Source: Rhynchopus sp. YZ270_cl-10 | Lineage: Eukaryota; Euglenozoa; Diplonemea; Diplonemida; Diplonemidae | Reading direction: 5' to 3' | Length of the DNA stretch: 64,000 nucleotides | Assembly: GCA_964035575.1 (NCBI GenBank) | Contig: OZ037886.1 | Span: 310,001-374,000, forward strand | Shown here: positions 9,837 through 21,190 of the stretch, piece after piece | How positions within the stretch are numbered: the first letter of the stretch is position 1 | How the letters are laid out: every line of letters starts with the position of its first letter | Notes under the pieces: model-generated | Seen by the model: the letters and a program-made list of their open reading frames with translations, nothing else | The model's database searches: none | What the model was told of the DNA's origin: nothing | Translations under genes and position numbers: made by a program

Positions 9837-12428
9837 TTACATAACATCAACGTACTCTGGTGCAGGCTCCGAGGTCTTAATGTCAACCTGTGGTTCACAA
9901 AATAGAGTAGAAAAAAAGAGAGAAAAATGGTACGATGGTCTAAATTCTTGGAATATTTGGAGAAAACAACTAAAGTTGACTAGAAATACAAAGCCCTCTC
10001 GTGACAGTGTACCTTGGTATATACCGGGGGGGTGGACACCCAACCATGCAGTCCTACATCCATTTCGTGGTTTACATCTAAGAATTCACATACCGAGACA
10101 ATTTGATCCACCAACGCCGGCTTGTATGCAGAGAACATCGACGACGACTCGTCCAAACCAACTTTCGCTGTTTTTTGTGTATTGACATTTTTTTCCATAT
10201 TTTTTTTTTGAAAATCATACCAGCAAGGTCCAAGAGCTCACTGTACGTTTTGTCGGCCGACATGGTCACCAGCAGGTTTAGCTGTAAATTTTTTTTGTGT
10301 GTGTTTTTTTTTTTTTTTTTTTTTTGTGTCGACAATCACCTGCAGTGCAGGATCTGTGCACATTTTAAAATAATGGTCTCTCATCCCTCTCATCAGAACA
10401 CCTCGAACTAGCTAAATGAATGGGAAAAAGGATGATAAACGGTACACCCCCCGCAAAACAAAAAAAAAGAGAAAATCATACAAGCGCCGACGATCTGAGC
10501 ACTCCGCCTTGGGACTGGTTTGGGTTGCTCGGCCTGTCGAGGAAGCTGATTGCACGCAGTGCTGCTGCGTCGACTGTCTCCTCGATGGTAGTGGTCTTCT
10601 GCATCTTGCTGAAGCCGCGAGCGGCGTCGTCCTCGGGTTCTCTTTTGCGCTTTCTGCTGTTGTCGTATTCAGAAAGGCCCTCAAGGGTCTTGAGGATCGC
10701 ACCACTCCGGGTCTGCGCAAGCACTTCGTCCAACAGGAACGCTGCCAGCGTCGCGTCAAACGACACAACATCCTTCCCATGCAGGAACGACGACAGCCGC
10801 CCCCCCTCCGGCTTGCACACCACCTGCTTCTTCGTCTCCACAATCACCATCGCCTCCTCCTCCTCCTTCTTTTCATCCTCCTTCTTCTCCTCCTCTCCCT
10901 CCTTCTCCTCCTCCTTCTCTTCTTCGTCCTTCTTGTTGACCACTACCTTGTCTTTGACCTCAGTTTCGGTTGTGACGATGTGGTGTCCGGGGCTAAGAGA
11001 AATTTCTCCTGTGATCTGTGGAATGAGGAGGTGGGTCTTGGAGTTTTCAGAGAAGATGGTGCCAAGCGCGACGAAGTGGGTGTCGGCGGGGAGTTCGAGG
11101 CCTGCCTGCTGCTTGAGGGCACGGAGGGCGATGGTGCAGTGGGTGGAGTGGCTGTCCTCGTTTGCATCGCCTTCGGTCCAGGAGTCCTGGTAGAAATCGA
11201 ACTCGGGCTTGCCCTTCCCTTCCACCCTGCGCCCCCAGAGGAAGGTCGAGAAGTGTGGGTGCTCCACAGGAGAGGTGGCGTCAAGGAGCAGCACCTTCAC
11301 CACAGTGCCCCCTTCCACCTTGGGGAGGGTCACCTCAACGGATTCGGTTGTCTTGCTGATGAACGCCTTTGCTGCGCCGTCCTTGGTGGTGGGGGTGTGG
11401 AGGCTTGCCCCGGTCCACGAACGTTCTATTTTCTTGAGAGTGAGGGGCATCTTCTGGGAGACGTGGGGAAGGGCAAGCTTGAGGGCAGTGACGCTGAGCT
11501 GGCGGGTGGTTTTGGAGATGGGGAAGGTGTGCTGGTAGGAGGCGAGGCAGGAGAGGTTCTCGGCGCGCTGCTTGGCGGCAGCGTTGTAGGCCTTCACCTC
11601 GTCGAGGCGGGTCTGTGCAGCGGCGACGGCGGAATCTCTCTCAGGGTCGTCCTTCTGTGCGGCCAACGCGTTTCTGCACTCCTCGGCCGCAGCGCGGTTG
11701 CTCGCGATGGAGGCGCCCTGCTGTTCCCTCTCCTTCAGCACATTGCGCAGCCCCTGCGCCTTGCGTTCCAACGCACGCAGCGCATCCTGCTCGGTCGCCT
11801 CCTCCTGCTTCAGCTGTGCTGCTTGCTTCTGGAGTCTCGCCTGCTCGGGGTTGACCTGCTGCTGGTGGTGCTGGTGGTGGTGGTGGTGGTGGTGGTGTTG
11901 GTGTCCGTGCTGGCGGTGGTGTCCCTGCTGTTGGTGCTGGTGTTGGTGTTGGTGCTGGTATGGCGATCTTGCTTGGTGTTGGTGGTGATGTTGGTGCTGG
12001 TGTTGGTGTTGGTGTTGGTGCTGGGGGCGGTGCTGCTGTGCCTGGTGTTGCGCCTGCGCAGCGTGGTAGGCCTGCATCTGCATCTGGTACTGCTGTTGCT
12101 GCTGTCTCAGCTGAGCCTGCTGCGCCGCCTGCTGTGCCTGCGCGTGGTGGGGTTGCTGTGCCTGACCTCCATGCTGCTGCATCTGCTGCTGCAGGGCCTG
12201 TGCGATGAGTGCGTTGGAGTCTTGTCCAGGGCGTGCAAACTGCTGCATGAACTGCTGCTGCTGCTGAGCATGCGCGTGGTGGTGTTGTTGCTGGTGTGCC
12301 GGCTGGTACTGCTGGTGTGCCTGCGCCTGTGCCTGCGCTTGCGCTTGCCCCTGCTGCGGTGCACCCTGCTGACTCCGTTGCTGCTGCAGCAACATGTTCA
12401 ACACATCCTGTTCACTAGGATTACTCAT
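9837..12428 (-). CDS. Gln/His-rich nuclear-type protein, possibly CCAR1/DBC1-like
   Basis: Five exons: 10482-12428, 10340-10411, 10221-10281, 10094-10167 and 9837-9887, giving 734 residues with every junction in frame. Residues 1-190 are Gln, His and Ala rich; 195-310 form a predicted coiled coil; 330-480 are a globular region ending in ALRALKQQAGLELPADTHFV and HLLIPQITG; then a Glu/Lys-rich stretch and a basic nuclear-localisation-like RKRKREPED. The globular part weakly recalls the inactive Nudix-like domain of CCAR1/DBC1, a transcription and splicing cofactor family; I hold that at about one chance in three. The C-terminus is spread over four small exons and ends in EPAPEYVDVM. Exon 2 ends at a non-standard GTGATT donor lying inside an R3-like sequence. 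Intron 4 contains a long R2 copy. Confidence 0.75.
9978..10087 (-). repeat. R2 short repeat, longest form (about 110 bp)
   Basis: Occupies the donor half of intron 4 of the Gln/His-rich gene, ending 2 bp from the intron donor consensus. It shows both halves of the family: AAATACAAAGCCCTCTCGTG and CAGTCCTACATCCATTTCGT. Confidence 0.8.
10321..10364 (-). repeat. R3 short repeat overlapping an exon end
   Basis: TGTCGACAATCACC is intronic while the following TGCAGTGCAGGATCTGT lies in exon 2 of the Gln/His-rich gene, so part of an R3 copy appears to be translated. Confidence 0.6.
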
Positions 12429-13295
12429 TTTTTTCTCAGTCCCCTTTTCCTCTGATATAATTTTTTTTTTTGCGTGGACCCTCAATTCATTAAAAAAAAT
12501 GCCGTTCTTTTTAATTAATTTCCCATCAGCCACCATCTATCGAATGCAAGAACAAAAACAGAACATCCCTACACCGGGAGATAACACCAATACACCCTTC
12601 GAAGGAAGTGCCCCGACAACAACCAGCTGCCGGCCACTTGCCCCCAAAGCTGTAGGGTTGCCATCCCTTTTGCAGTGACTCCGTTCTTTTCCCCCCCTTT
12701 TTCCCTCTCCTGCCTTCCTCTTTGTGACTGTTGCTGTCAAGCGAAAAAAGGCGTTCCACAGAGACATTCACCACAGAAAAAAACACCTGTCCAGATCCAC
12801 TCGAGAAACCCCAAGATGCTTCCACAGTGAACATAACCTACAGGAACTTCCTTTTAAAAAAAAATGCAAAATCAGCAAAAAAAAAAAAAATGAGAACCCA
12901 AGCCCAACAACGTAAAATACCTCCAAAAAAAAAAGGGGGATCTCGGGAGACGAGAATGGGGTGGGGGGGAGGAGAGTGTGTTCAGGAAATATCACAAAAG
13001 TGGAGGGATGCAAAACATCCGCTTTGGTTTTGTGTGAATCGTTGTGAAAGAGTGTACTGTTATTCTCCCTTCTTCCACCCACTTCGTTTCCCAGATTTGG
13101 GAAAAAGAGTGAGAGAAAAAGAAAAAAACAAAAAAAAAAACACAAACTTGGTTTTGGGTTGCTCTGGGAAAAGGGACGAAATAAAACAAAGGGGGGGAGG
13201 AAACGTTCAATAAAGGGGAAAAATTTAGGTTAAAAAAAACAAATTTCCAAACTCTCGACAAAAAAATAAAACAAAAAATAAAATTCGCGCAGTTG
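12429..13295. other. Gene-free spacer
   Basis: Homopolymer-rich DNA upstream of the Gln/His-rich gene, running up to the insertion site of the 2.7-kb transposon. No gene or repeat copy that I can support. Confidence 0.4.
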
Positions 13296-13301
13296 TTTTG
13301 A

Positions 13302-15989
13302 CACGGATGCTGCCAGATCTGGCCAGATTTGGGGGCCAATTTCCCAGATCTGGCTCGTTTTCCAGATGTCGAGATCTTGTTTCCAGATCTGGCCAGATCT
13401 GGGAATCTGGGAAAATCTTTTTTTCAAAAAAAAATAAAAACCCCCCAGATCTGGCCAGATCTGGAAATCTGGCCAGTTTTTTTTTTCCTCAGATTTCTGG
13501 CTATTGTCTCCCAGGGAAAGGGACTCTCGAATTTTTTTTTTCGCCCCTATATAGGGCTAATTTCGACGATTTGAGGCCATTTAAAGCAAAATTTGGCACT
13601 TTTGAGCATCTGTGGGGGTCTAAAACGTGGTTTTGCGAACCCGAAATTTCGTGGTTTTTACCAAAGACAAGTCGATTTTTGAAAAATCTCGAAAAAAAAA
13701 TTTTTTTTTTCCCGGGAAAATTTTGACCCCTGAGTAGGGTTTTTGTGCACCAAAAAGTGCAAAAAAACGCAAGAGTCGGGTGTTTTGACGATCTGGGGTA
13801 CCGCCATATGCACTACAGGGGCCCACAATTTCGACTTTTTCTTAGCGCATTTTTTTGGTGTTTTGACCCTTCAGAACCACCCAAAACGCACTTTTGTGTA
13901 CCAAAACACGCTTATTTCACATTTCCTTAGCAATTCCTTCACAAGTGCAAGGTGATTTTTGACCAAACTAATTTTGTGCACTTTTTTTGTGGTCACGTAA
14001 CGCTAAAACCCTCTCCGTGATGCGAGAATTACATGTGAGAATGCGATAATGATTCTCGCATGCGAACGCCCAAAACCACGAAGGAGGACGCAAGCAAGGC
14101 TTCAGTGCACTTAGGTACAGGATGCGTCGTTTTCAGTTACAAAAAAGGGTACTGTGAAGCGGTTGAGGCACACACACAGACCCGTTGCAAAATGCATCTG
14201 GGACCCACGCTAGACCCCCCAAAAGCTGTAAAACCATATATTTCCATCTCGCGACCCCGCGGATGTGGACTGAGGTGTTTTTTTTGGGTGTTTAGAAAGG
14301 TTTTTGTCCGATTGGAGAATTTTTTCGGTAAGTGTTGCATTTTGTCCCCACTGAGTGTGCACTCAGACGCTGAAAACACTCATCAATAAAACGACCTTTC
14401 TGTTCGGTAAAAAATAGTTATTTTCTATCGTAGTAGTGGGTTTGTCGTGCAGTGATGTTCTTTGTACCTGGAGAGTGGGCCGAGTGCAAGGTATGTTTTT
14501 AACCCCCCGGTTTTCTCCCTTTTCGACATGTCCGCTATTTTTTAGCTTTTTTTTTTTTTTTTTTTGTCAACAAAAATGTCACTTTTACGTTTAAGGGGTA
14601 CGGGGCGGCTTCTTGTTTGTTTGTTTGTTTGTTTTTTTGTTGTAGTCTCTACTTTTACATTCAATTTCTCTTAACAGGTACCCGAACCGACGACCCTTCA
14701 TCGTGACAGCGAAGCAGTGCCGACGGAAGAGCTGGTGCAATTATTTCAAAACCAGGTGGCGATCGTAAAAGTCGGGTTTATATGCCAACTTTTCCATTAA
14801 CCCACCCCATAGACCACCCTAATTATTATGAACCTCTTAGTCAGTCACTGCTATAGCCATTTAACCCAGGGAGCGTAGCTAGTGCAAGAAATTCGACTTC
14901 GGGATCCGGAAAGTCTGTCCTCTGCTCTTGCGGAGGACTAGGCACAAGAAAATATTGCGTTCCCCCAGAAAACCAATTTTTGTCAGAGTAATTTTTGCCC
15001 AGGGCATGCTCTTGAAGCATGGCGGCTTGGTGTAAGAAGGGGCAGTGTATTGTTTTGTTCTAGATTTCAACGGTTGTTAGAACGAGTCAAGTGGATGCTT
15101 ATCTAAACACCGACTTTAGTACAGACCCGAGAGATCACACATGACTTTGAGGAAAGAACAAAGCAATGCATCTGTACCCGCACGCCAGGTTGTAGTTACT
15201 TCAGAATTTTCTTAAGTTTGCATGAACGAGGAGGGGCGAATCATTCTTCGGGAACCATTAGCTGTATACCATGGAATGATTTTCTCAAAAACACCACGTG
15301 GGGGCTGAATTCAATCCCTTAAGAATTGCGAATTCAGCCTTTGTAGAAGGTACGTCTTACTTGTACTTGTACTTGTATGCCGTGTCCACCCTTCTCGACC
15401 TTACCGGTTCACATGTACGAATAATATTAGGCAGTGGTAACACCCTTCTCAATTGTGCAAACTTAAGAATTTTCTGCTGTAACTTACCAAAATCGATTTT
15501 CTTTCACCCCAAACACCCGCAACACCCCACCTGCTACTTCGGTAGCCTGTGTTGTTGGGAGTTGGTTCTCATGTTGATCCCCAGTGTCTTGCACTGCTTC
15601 TTCTGAGCCCAACGCTGTTTGGCCTGTCGACGTAATAAATACGAAGACAGGGCGGCGGTGCCAACAATTTTCCAATGATGTAACGTTTATCTGATTGATT
15701 TATCGTTTGATATACCTTGTGTGTCCTACTTCGTAACTTGCACACACGAGCAACGTATATTGAACGGTACTTCAAGCGATACTTCGTTATGTCATTGGGG
15801 GTACCTGGAAAAAAAATTTTTTCCCAGACGTCCCAGATCTCCCAGATGTGGCCAGATCTGGCCAGATCTGGCCAGATCTGGGACGTCTGGGAAAATTTTT
15901 TTTTCAAAAAAAAAAAAAAATTTTCCCAGATCTGGCCAGATCTGGGCGGCCCAGATCTGGAGATCTGGCCAGATCTGGCAGCATCCGTG
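13302..15989. mobile_element. 2.7-kb TIR transposon with CCAGATCTGG arrays, non-autonomous
   Basis: The first 28 bp (beginning CACGGATGCTGCCAGATCTG) are a perfect inverted copy of the last 28 bp. TTTTGA lies on both sides (13296-13301 and 15990-15995), a 6-bp target-site duplication. Both subterminal regions (to about 13480, and from about 15825) carry many copies of the palindrome CCAGATCTGG, separated by poly-A/poly-T; these are likely transposase-binding sites. The 2.3-kb interior has only short, unrelated reading frames and no transposase that I recognise, so the element was probably moved in trans. The superfamily is not clear: a 6-bp duplication does not match hAT (8) or Tc1 (2). Confidence 0.9.
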
Positions 15990-15995
15990 TTTTGA

Positions 15996-16296
15996 GTTAG
16001 CTATTTCTTTTTTTCCTTTAGAAAACCCAAATTCATCTTTTCCACCATTCTGGTTTTACCTATTTGCTGAGTTTATTTCCTCTAAAATAGATTAGGAAAG
16101 AACGGAGGTCGAGTGAAGAGATTTATTCAAATTTTCTTCAAAGCGGAAAAGCGGATTTTTTTTTCTTTGAACTACGGTCATTTTTTCTGTTTTGGAAACC
16201 CTTTCTTGGAACCTACACGGCCAACATCTACCCTTTTCTATCAGCACATCTAATAATTCCTCAAAATTCCAATCCATGGTGTATTTTTTCGTTTGC
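15996..16296. other. Spacer between transposon and CSD gene 1
   Basis: AT-rich spacer; would hold the 3' untranslated region of the CSD gene. No feature seen. Confidence 0.35.
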
Positions 16297-17292
16297 TTAC
16301 TCCTTCACAATGTTACGCTCCTTCTTGGGGGCCGGCTTGGAGCCTCCCTTCTTGCCTGCGTCAGCCCACTTCTTCTCTCCCTCCTTCGCGCCGTAGTACG
16401 CGATGAACTCACCCTTGGTGAAGGTCTTGCCCTTTGCGTTGGCGTCGGTGCGACGCTCCTCTTTGCCAAGGGAGAACTCTGCCACAAGCTTGTCAAGCAC
16501 GGCACGCCTGTTTGGGTGATGTGTTGAAAAAAAAGATCGGGTCTTTTGTTTGTGCGCTCAAAGCCGGGAAAACAAAAAGGTGAAAAAATTGTTAATTGTT
16601 AAAAACCACAAAAAAAATTGTTAATTGAGTACTCAAAAAAGAAACAAGCGCGCTTCTGTCTTTTTCAATCCGTTTTGTTTGCCTTGCAGCGCTGCCTCCA
16701 ATCTTTTTAGAATTGACAACAAGTTGTTTTATCAAAAAAAAGGCATTTTGTTTTACAATGAGGAAGGGAGGGTTTAAGTCACAGCAGACCCCGAGGGGTA
16801 GCTCCGACGGGGGTCGTTTTGAAGCAAAAAGGTACATACTGGTTTCTGGCGCTCAGGGTCTTGACCTTGGCCAGCACGTCGGCAAGCTCACCGGCGTTGC
16901 GCTCCTTGTTCTTCTCGCGCATCTCCTTCATGCGGTTGCGGTCCGCGGTCCTGTCCTCCTCAGTCTGTGGTGCAGTGTGTGAAGGGGAAGGGGAAGGTTG
17001 ATTAAGATAAAGTCTTTTTGCGTATGAAGCAATCCCCTAGGATGGGATGTCTTTTTGACAATGTCTGGCACCATACCAGCTCAGCACCCTTGGCCAGCAC
17101 GGCCTCTCCAGAGACGTTGATTCCCTTCACTCTGCCGTCCTTGCCGTCAGCCTTGTCGAAGGAGACGGACAGACCAACACGCAGGCGTCCTCCGTCGATG
17201 TCCTCGGTGTTGATGTACACGGCGGTACCGTCCTCCATGTTCACGAACCCGAAGGCACGGCTCCAGCTGATCACAGTTCCGGTGTGGGCCAT
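16297..17292 (-). CDS. CSD-FYG protein 1 (cold-shock domain plus FYG motif)
   Basis: Exons 17077-17292, 16840-16964 and 16297-16507 give 183 residues. Residues 1-72 are a cold-shock domain, a nucleic-acid-binding OB fold: MAHTGTVISWSRAFGFVN carries the RNP1-like FGFV and the next strand AVYINTEDI the RNP2-like motif. A charged helical segment follows (exon 2), then the C-terminal motif FTKGEFIAYYGAKEGEKKW shared by the whole family here, and a Lys/Gly/Pro-rich basic tail. Introns of 112 and 332 bp have GTATGG and GTATGT donors. The likely role is single-stranded nucleic acid, probably RNA, binding. This is the most diverged of the dispersed copies. Confidence 0.85.
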
Positions 17293-17423
17293 TGTGTTGG
17301 TTTTGGTTTTGTTGTGTTGTTTGCTTGGAAATGTAAGTTGGAATATATTGTGTATTGTTGCGGTCAAGCGTAACACTTCTTTTTGAGGTCGCTACTGTAC
17401 AACGCAGTATTAAGCGTGAGTAG

Positions 17424-17486
17424 AAAAGAAAAAAGAGAAGTTGACAGTGCAAACGCCTCACCTACATTCATCAATAGACGTACAAT
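17424..17486 (-). repeat. R4 short repeat
   Basis: GAAGTTGACAGTGCAAACGC, CTCACC, then ATAGACGTAC. Confidence 0.75.
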
Positions 17487-17517
17487 TTTTCAAAAAAAAA
17501 TACTTCAAAAAGAAAGG

Positions 17518-17562
17518 ATGTGTTGACCCTCTCAAATACTTTCAATTCTGTGAACTGAAAGA
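17518..17562 (-). repeat. R10 short repeat
   Basis: TGTTGACCCTCTCAAATACT, TTCAATTCTGTGAACTGAAAG. The other clear copy (60848-60908) is in the opposite orientation. Confidence 0.75.
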
Positions 17563-17965
17563 AAATGAATCTAATTTCCTTTTGGTTGTATCGACAAATC
17601 AATTTACACCTACCCACTGTTTTTTTTTTGGGGGGATTACTTTGGGTATGGGTAGGGTCACGTTAAGGTAGTACAAGTTAAGTTCACCGCCACACACAAC
17701 TCCCTCTTTCGCTATCCCATCATCTACCTCTGTATCAAGAAAACGGGACTAGGTATAAGAGAGAGCGGTGTAACGGTGGGATGTTGGCACCACAGCCTAC
17801 TCACTTTTTATTATTTTGAAACATTACTGCGTTGTACGCGCCAGGGAAAGCAAACGGACAAACCCTGTACACTGTACAGGGTGTCCTTTTTTTTTTTTGA
17901 AAGGGGTGAAAACGATCACCCATATTGCGTTAGTGTATGATACAAGAGCAACCATTTTTCTTTTG

Positions 17966-18092
17966 TTGTCGACAATCGCCTAAGAACCCACTTTTGGGAA
18001 CCTAGGGTCTGTCCTCAATGTTGGCCAAAGCCTTTTTTGTACTACGGTATAGACGTCAGTCGTCCTGGATTCTTGAGAGCACCTTTTTTTCC
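17966..18092 (-). repeat. R3 short repeat, extended form
   Basis: TGTCGACAATCGCC, a variant stem-loop, TCTGTCCTCAATGTTGGCC, then TTGTACTACGGTATAGACGT. Matches the long copies at 38099 and 43561. Confidence 0.7.
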
Positions 18093-18255
18093 TCTCATAT
18101 TCCGCTAAAAAGCAGTGTTTTCTACCCAGTGGTTTTGTTAAATGTGCTGTTTTTTTTCTTTCTTTGGCACCGAAAGGCAAACTAAAATTCTACTCGGTCA
18201 AATATCGTCAAAAAAAAATCCGGCAAAAGCGAATGCTAAAAAATTGAAAGAAATG

Positions 18256-18286
18256 TTTGCAAGATGAATCTAGTCTGATTAGGTCA
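18256..18286 (-). repeat. R1 short repeat, truncated
   Basis: TTGCAAGATGAATCTAGTCT followed by GATTAGGTCA. Confidence 0.55.
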
Positions 18287-18365
18287 TTTTTTTTGGTTTA
18301 TTCATCAGTCATATGTTTTTGTTGTGTGTTACTGCTACTCGTGGGCGGCAATTTGTTTTAAGTAA

Positions 18366-18404
18366 GGCTCTGCAAGATGAATCTAAGCCTGCTCAGTCAC
18401 CTCC
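18366..18404 (-). repeat. R1 short repeat
   Basis: GCAAGATGAATCTAAGCCTG then CTCAGTCACC. Confidence 0.7.
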
Positions 18405-18485
18405 AAACCCCCCTACAAAAAAGCTAACCACACCCACAAAGGCGAAGTAGAGAAAAAGAGGAAGAGAGAAAGAGAAGAGGGGGGT

Positions 18486-19600
18486 CTAATAGTTCCTGCT
18501 TCCCTTGCCGCCCTTCTTACCCCCTTTGCCACCCTTCTTCCCTCCTTTCTTGCCACCCTTCCCTGCCATGTTCCACATGCGCAGTCCGTTTTGTGGTCCA
18601 TAGAAAGCGAGGAACTCATCCTTGGAGAAGCGGGGTCCGCCCTGGAGGGTTGGGTCCTGTCTCGTCTCCTCCTTGAAGGTTACGCTGTCCTGCAGCTTCA
18701 GCTCTTTGATGAGGTCGTGGACCAGGTGGACTCTGTGGAGTTTGATTAATCGTTTGTTAAATGAAAAATTGGTTGGTTCTCTCTGTATTGCTTTGGCTTT
18801 TGTTTTTTTTGCCGAAAAATGCATTTTAGTTTGATGTTAACTGCAAAAGATAAGGACAAACAAGATTGCTTTACGGACTCTGTGGAGTTGGGTGAGATAA
18901 GTATGACCGAAAGCGTGCAGCATAAAATCAAAAGTTGACTTGAAACACAAAGCCCTCTCGTGACAATGTACCTCAAAATGTTTGATGGATGGATCGATGC
19001 AAAAAAAAAAGGGGGGGAGTGGAAAAAAAATTTCCCCGGAATACCTGTTGCTGCGGTTCATGGCATCGACCTTTTCTTTGACAGGGTTGTACTCAGCTTT
19101 GTTCTTTTCTTTTGACGCTGTGCGGATCTCCTCCTGCAGCTTCTTGTCTGCCTCGAAGTCCTCCTCAGACTGCAAAAAAGGAATGTTTTTTTTTTTATAC
19201 CAATCATTGCCAAGAGGAAATAGAAGGGAAAGGAAAGTGATTGCAAATTGTTTTGCATCCAGTATCTGTATCACACTTTTTTTCCTTTCCCCCCCCCCCC
19301 CCAATTTTGAAACCGGGTTTAGTACCACAGGTTTTATAGCACCCTAATACCCTGTATTTTGTGTCGACATACCAGCTTCTCCCCTTTCGCAAGAACACCC
19401 TCCCCGGTAACGTTCACTCCCTTCATACGGTCGTGCCCGTCTACGGGCTCTAGGTCAAATGTTACGGTGCGTCCGACACGCAGCTTACCCCCATCAATGT
19501 CGGTGCTGTGTATGTAGACGAAGGTCCCAGCCTTTTCGCCTGTTGTCACTGCAAAACCAAAGGGGCCTTTCCAACTCTGTACAGTTCCTGTGAGTGCCAT
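18486..19600 (-). CDS. CSD-FYG protein 2
   Basis: Exons 19373-19600, 19045-19169 and 18486-18732 give 199 residues. Cold-shock domain at 1-76 (MALTGTVQSWKGPFGFAV, with a small insertion TTGEKAG before the FVYIHSTDI strand); helical segment SEEDFEADKKLQEEIRTA; family motif RFSKDEFLAFYGPQNGLRMW; tail of about ten GGKK repeats. Intron positions equal those of the other dispersed copies, but here the introns are long (203 and 312 bp). Intron 2 carries an R2 copy that the otherwise near-identical CSD-FYG 5 lacks. The donor of intron 2 is GTATTC. Confidence 0.88.
18931..18972 (-). repeat. R2 short repeat in intron 2 of CSD-FYG 2
   Basis: GACTTGAAACACAAAGCCCT, CTCGTGACAATGTACC. The same intron in the sister gene at 28956-29032 is only 77 bp and has no such copy. 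Confidence 0.75.
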
Positions 19601-21190
19601 GTTTTGTTTTAGTGGTATGCAAGGTAGGTCTTTCTTTAGTGTAGCTGAGCAGGGGGGGGGGGGATGTGGAGTAATTTGATAATAAGTGGCCGACGACCTC
19701 AAAATAGCACAAAATAGCACAAAATAACACAAAAATAGCACCCCCTTTCAGCCACTCCAATAAGTGGGAAAAAAAAAAACTGTAGTTGCTGATGCAGGCA
19801 CACCTCCGACTGACCCACATACGGTACCAGCCATCCGGATGAAAGTAGTACCCTGCGGCCGAACAGTAGATGTAAAAAGGAAACCTAATGAAAATTGTTT
19901 CATCTAATAAGAACCCTAATGAAAAAAAGAAAAAGGTCTGGCTAGGACAAATGAGAGTTATAAAAAATACGTCGCTCTGTTTTTTACCTTAGGTTATGTT
20001 TTTGAAACATCTTTTTGTTTTTTGGTAACGGGGGGGGAGGAACGCGGTTTGGGAAGGAGGTTGCTTATATTTGTCCCCAACAAAGGCTGTTTAAAAAACG
20101 GGCATTTCTTGGACCAAAAAAAGCAAATTAAAACCAAAAAGAAAAAAAGAATCGGAAAAAAATTGGGGGAGAAATAAAAATGGGGGGAATTTTTGGTCAA
20201 AGTGGGGGGGAATAACGTTGTAGAGGAAGACCCGCCACCCCCTCATTTCCTCGTGCGCAATTTTTTTTTTTGACCAACTTCGGTTTTAGGTTTTTTTTTT
20301 TGAATTTTGTTTTTAGTGCTTTTCAACAATAAATCTTGGGGTAAGAACAAAAAAAAGGGGGGGTTCCAGGTTTGGATTTTGGGGTAATGGTTAAGGGGGC
20401 CACACCTTTGACCACTTTCCCCACCCTCGTTTCTTCCCCCTCTCCTTCTCAAAAGAAAAAGAAAAAAAATCCCCCCCCTTGCGTAACTAACTTTTCAGCC
20501 ATTTTATGTGCCCCTCAGAAAGGAATACACTTTATGACTCAAAACGCGTTTTGTTTTTTGCTTTATTTTGTATTTTTTTTTTTTTGTCCAATTTCCTCAA
20601 TTTCCCAGAGAAAAAAAAATCCCAAAAAAATTTCCTGAAAAAATGTTGATAATTCCTCGTTCTGTATTCGAACCGGAAGGTAAATTTAACGAAGTGAGAA
20701 AACTGGAAAAGAAGAAATCCCTGGTGGACAGATCTTCCTTCCTGTATTAATCACTTCTTGAATACGAGACCCAGAACGTTATAGAAAATAATCAAACAAG
20801 ACCCCAAAGGAAACACTGTGGAGATGAGAGTTGCAAGGAGCGAGGACAAAAAAAAAAAATTTTTTTTTTAAAAAAAGCAGGTTATTGTTCTTTTGGTTTG
20901 CGTAAACTGTGGGGTAAAAAATCGCCTCTTTCATCTGTTACTTACTTTATTCCTTTTTTTTTATTTACCCCGTGCTTTTTTTTCAAAAAAAATGTGGTCG
21001 GGGGCAGATGGGGTCTCGACTGGGTAAGTGGTACCCAACATGGTTCCCTTACCCCATTTTTTTTTGGTTTTTGCTCATATTTAAAAAAAAACTTTATTAG
21101 GAAGCACGGGGGGGTGTTTTTTGGGGGTTGTGGAGAGGTGCCTGTTATCCACGAAGTGGGTGTTGTGTTGTGTGCTTAGGCGACTTGGAA
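19601..21190. other. Gene-free spacer
   Basis: 1.6 kb of homopolymer-rich DNA with one R5 copy (19787-19889). No gene with similarity to a known family. Confidence 0.4.
19787..19889 (-). repeat. R5 short repeat
   Basis: TGATGCAGGCACACCTCCGA, CTGACCCACATACGG, CCATCCGGATGAAAG, AGTAGATGTAAAAAGG. Shared with 24561 and 36360. Confidence 0.75.

Larger units (their letters stand above)
17293..18485. other. Repeat-rich spacer between CSD genes 1 and 2
   Basis: Holds R4 (17424-17486), R10 (17518-17562), R3 (17966-18092) and two R1 copies (18256-18286, 18366-18404). No gene. Confidence 0.5.

Noticed and set aside
10416-12455. 679-codon plus-strand reading frame
   Set aside because: It is the complement of the Gln/His-rich gene; the Leu runs come from CAG/CAC repeats read backwards.
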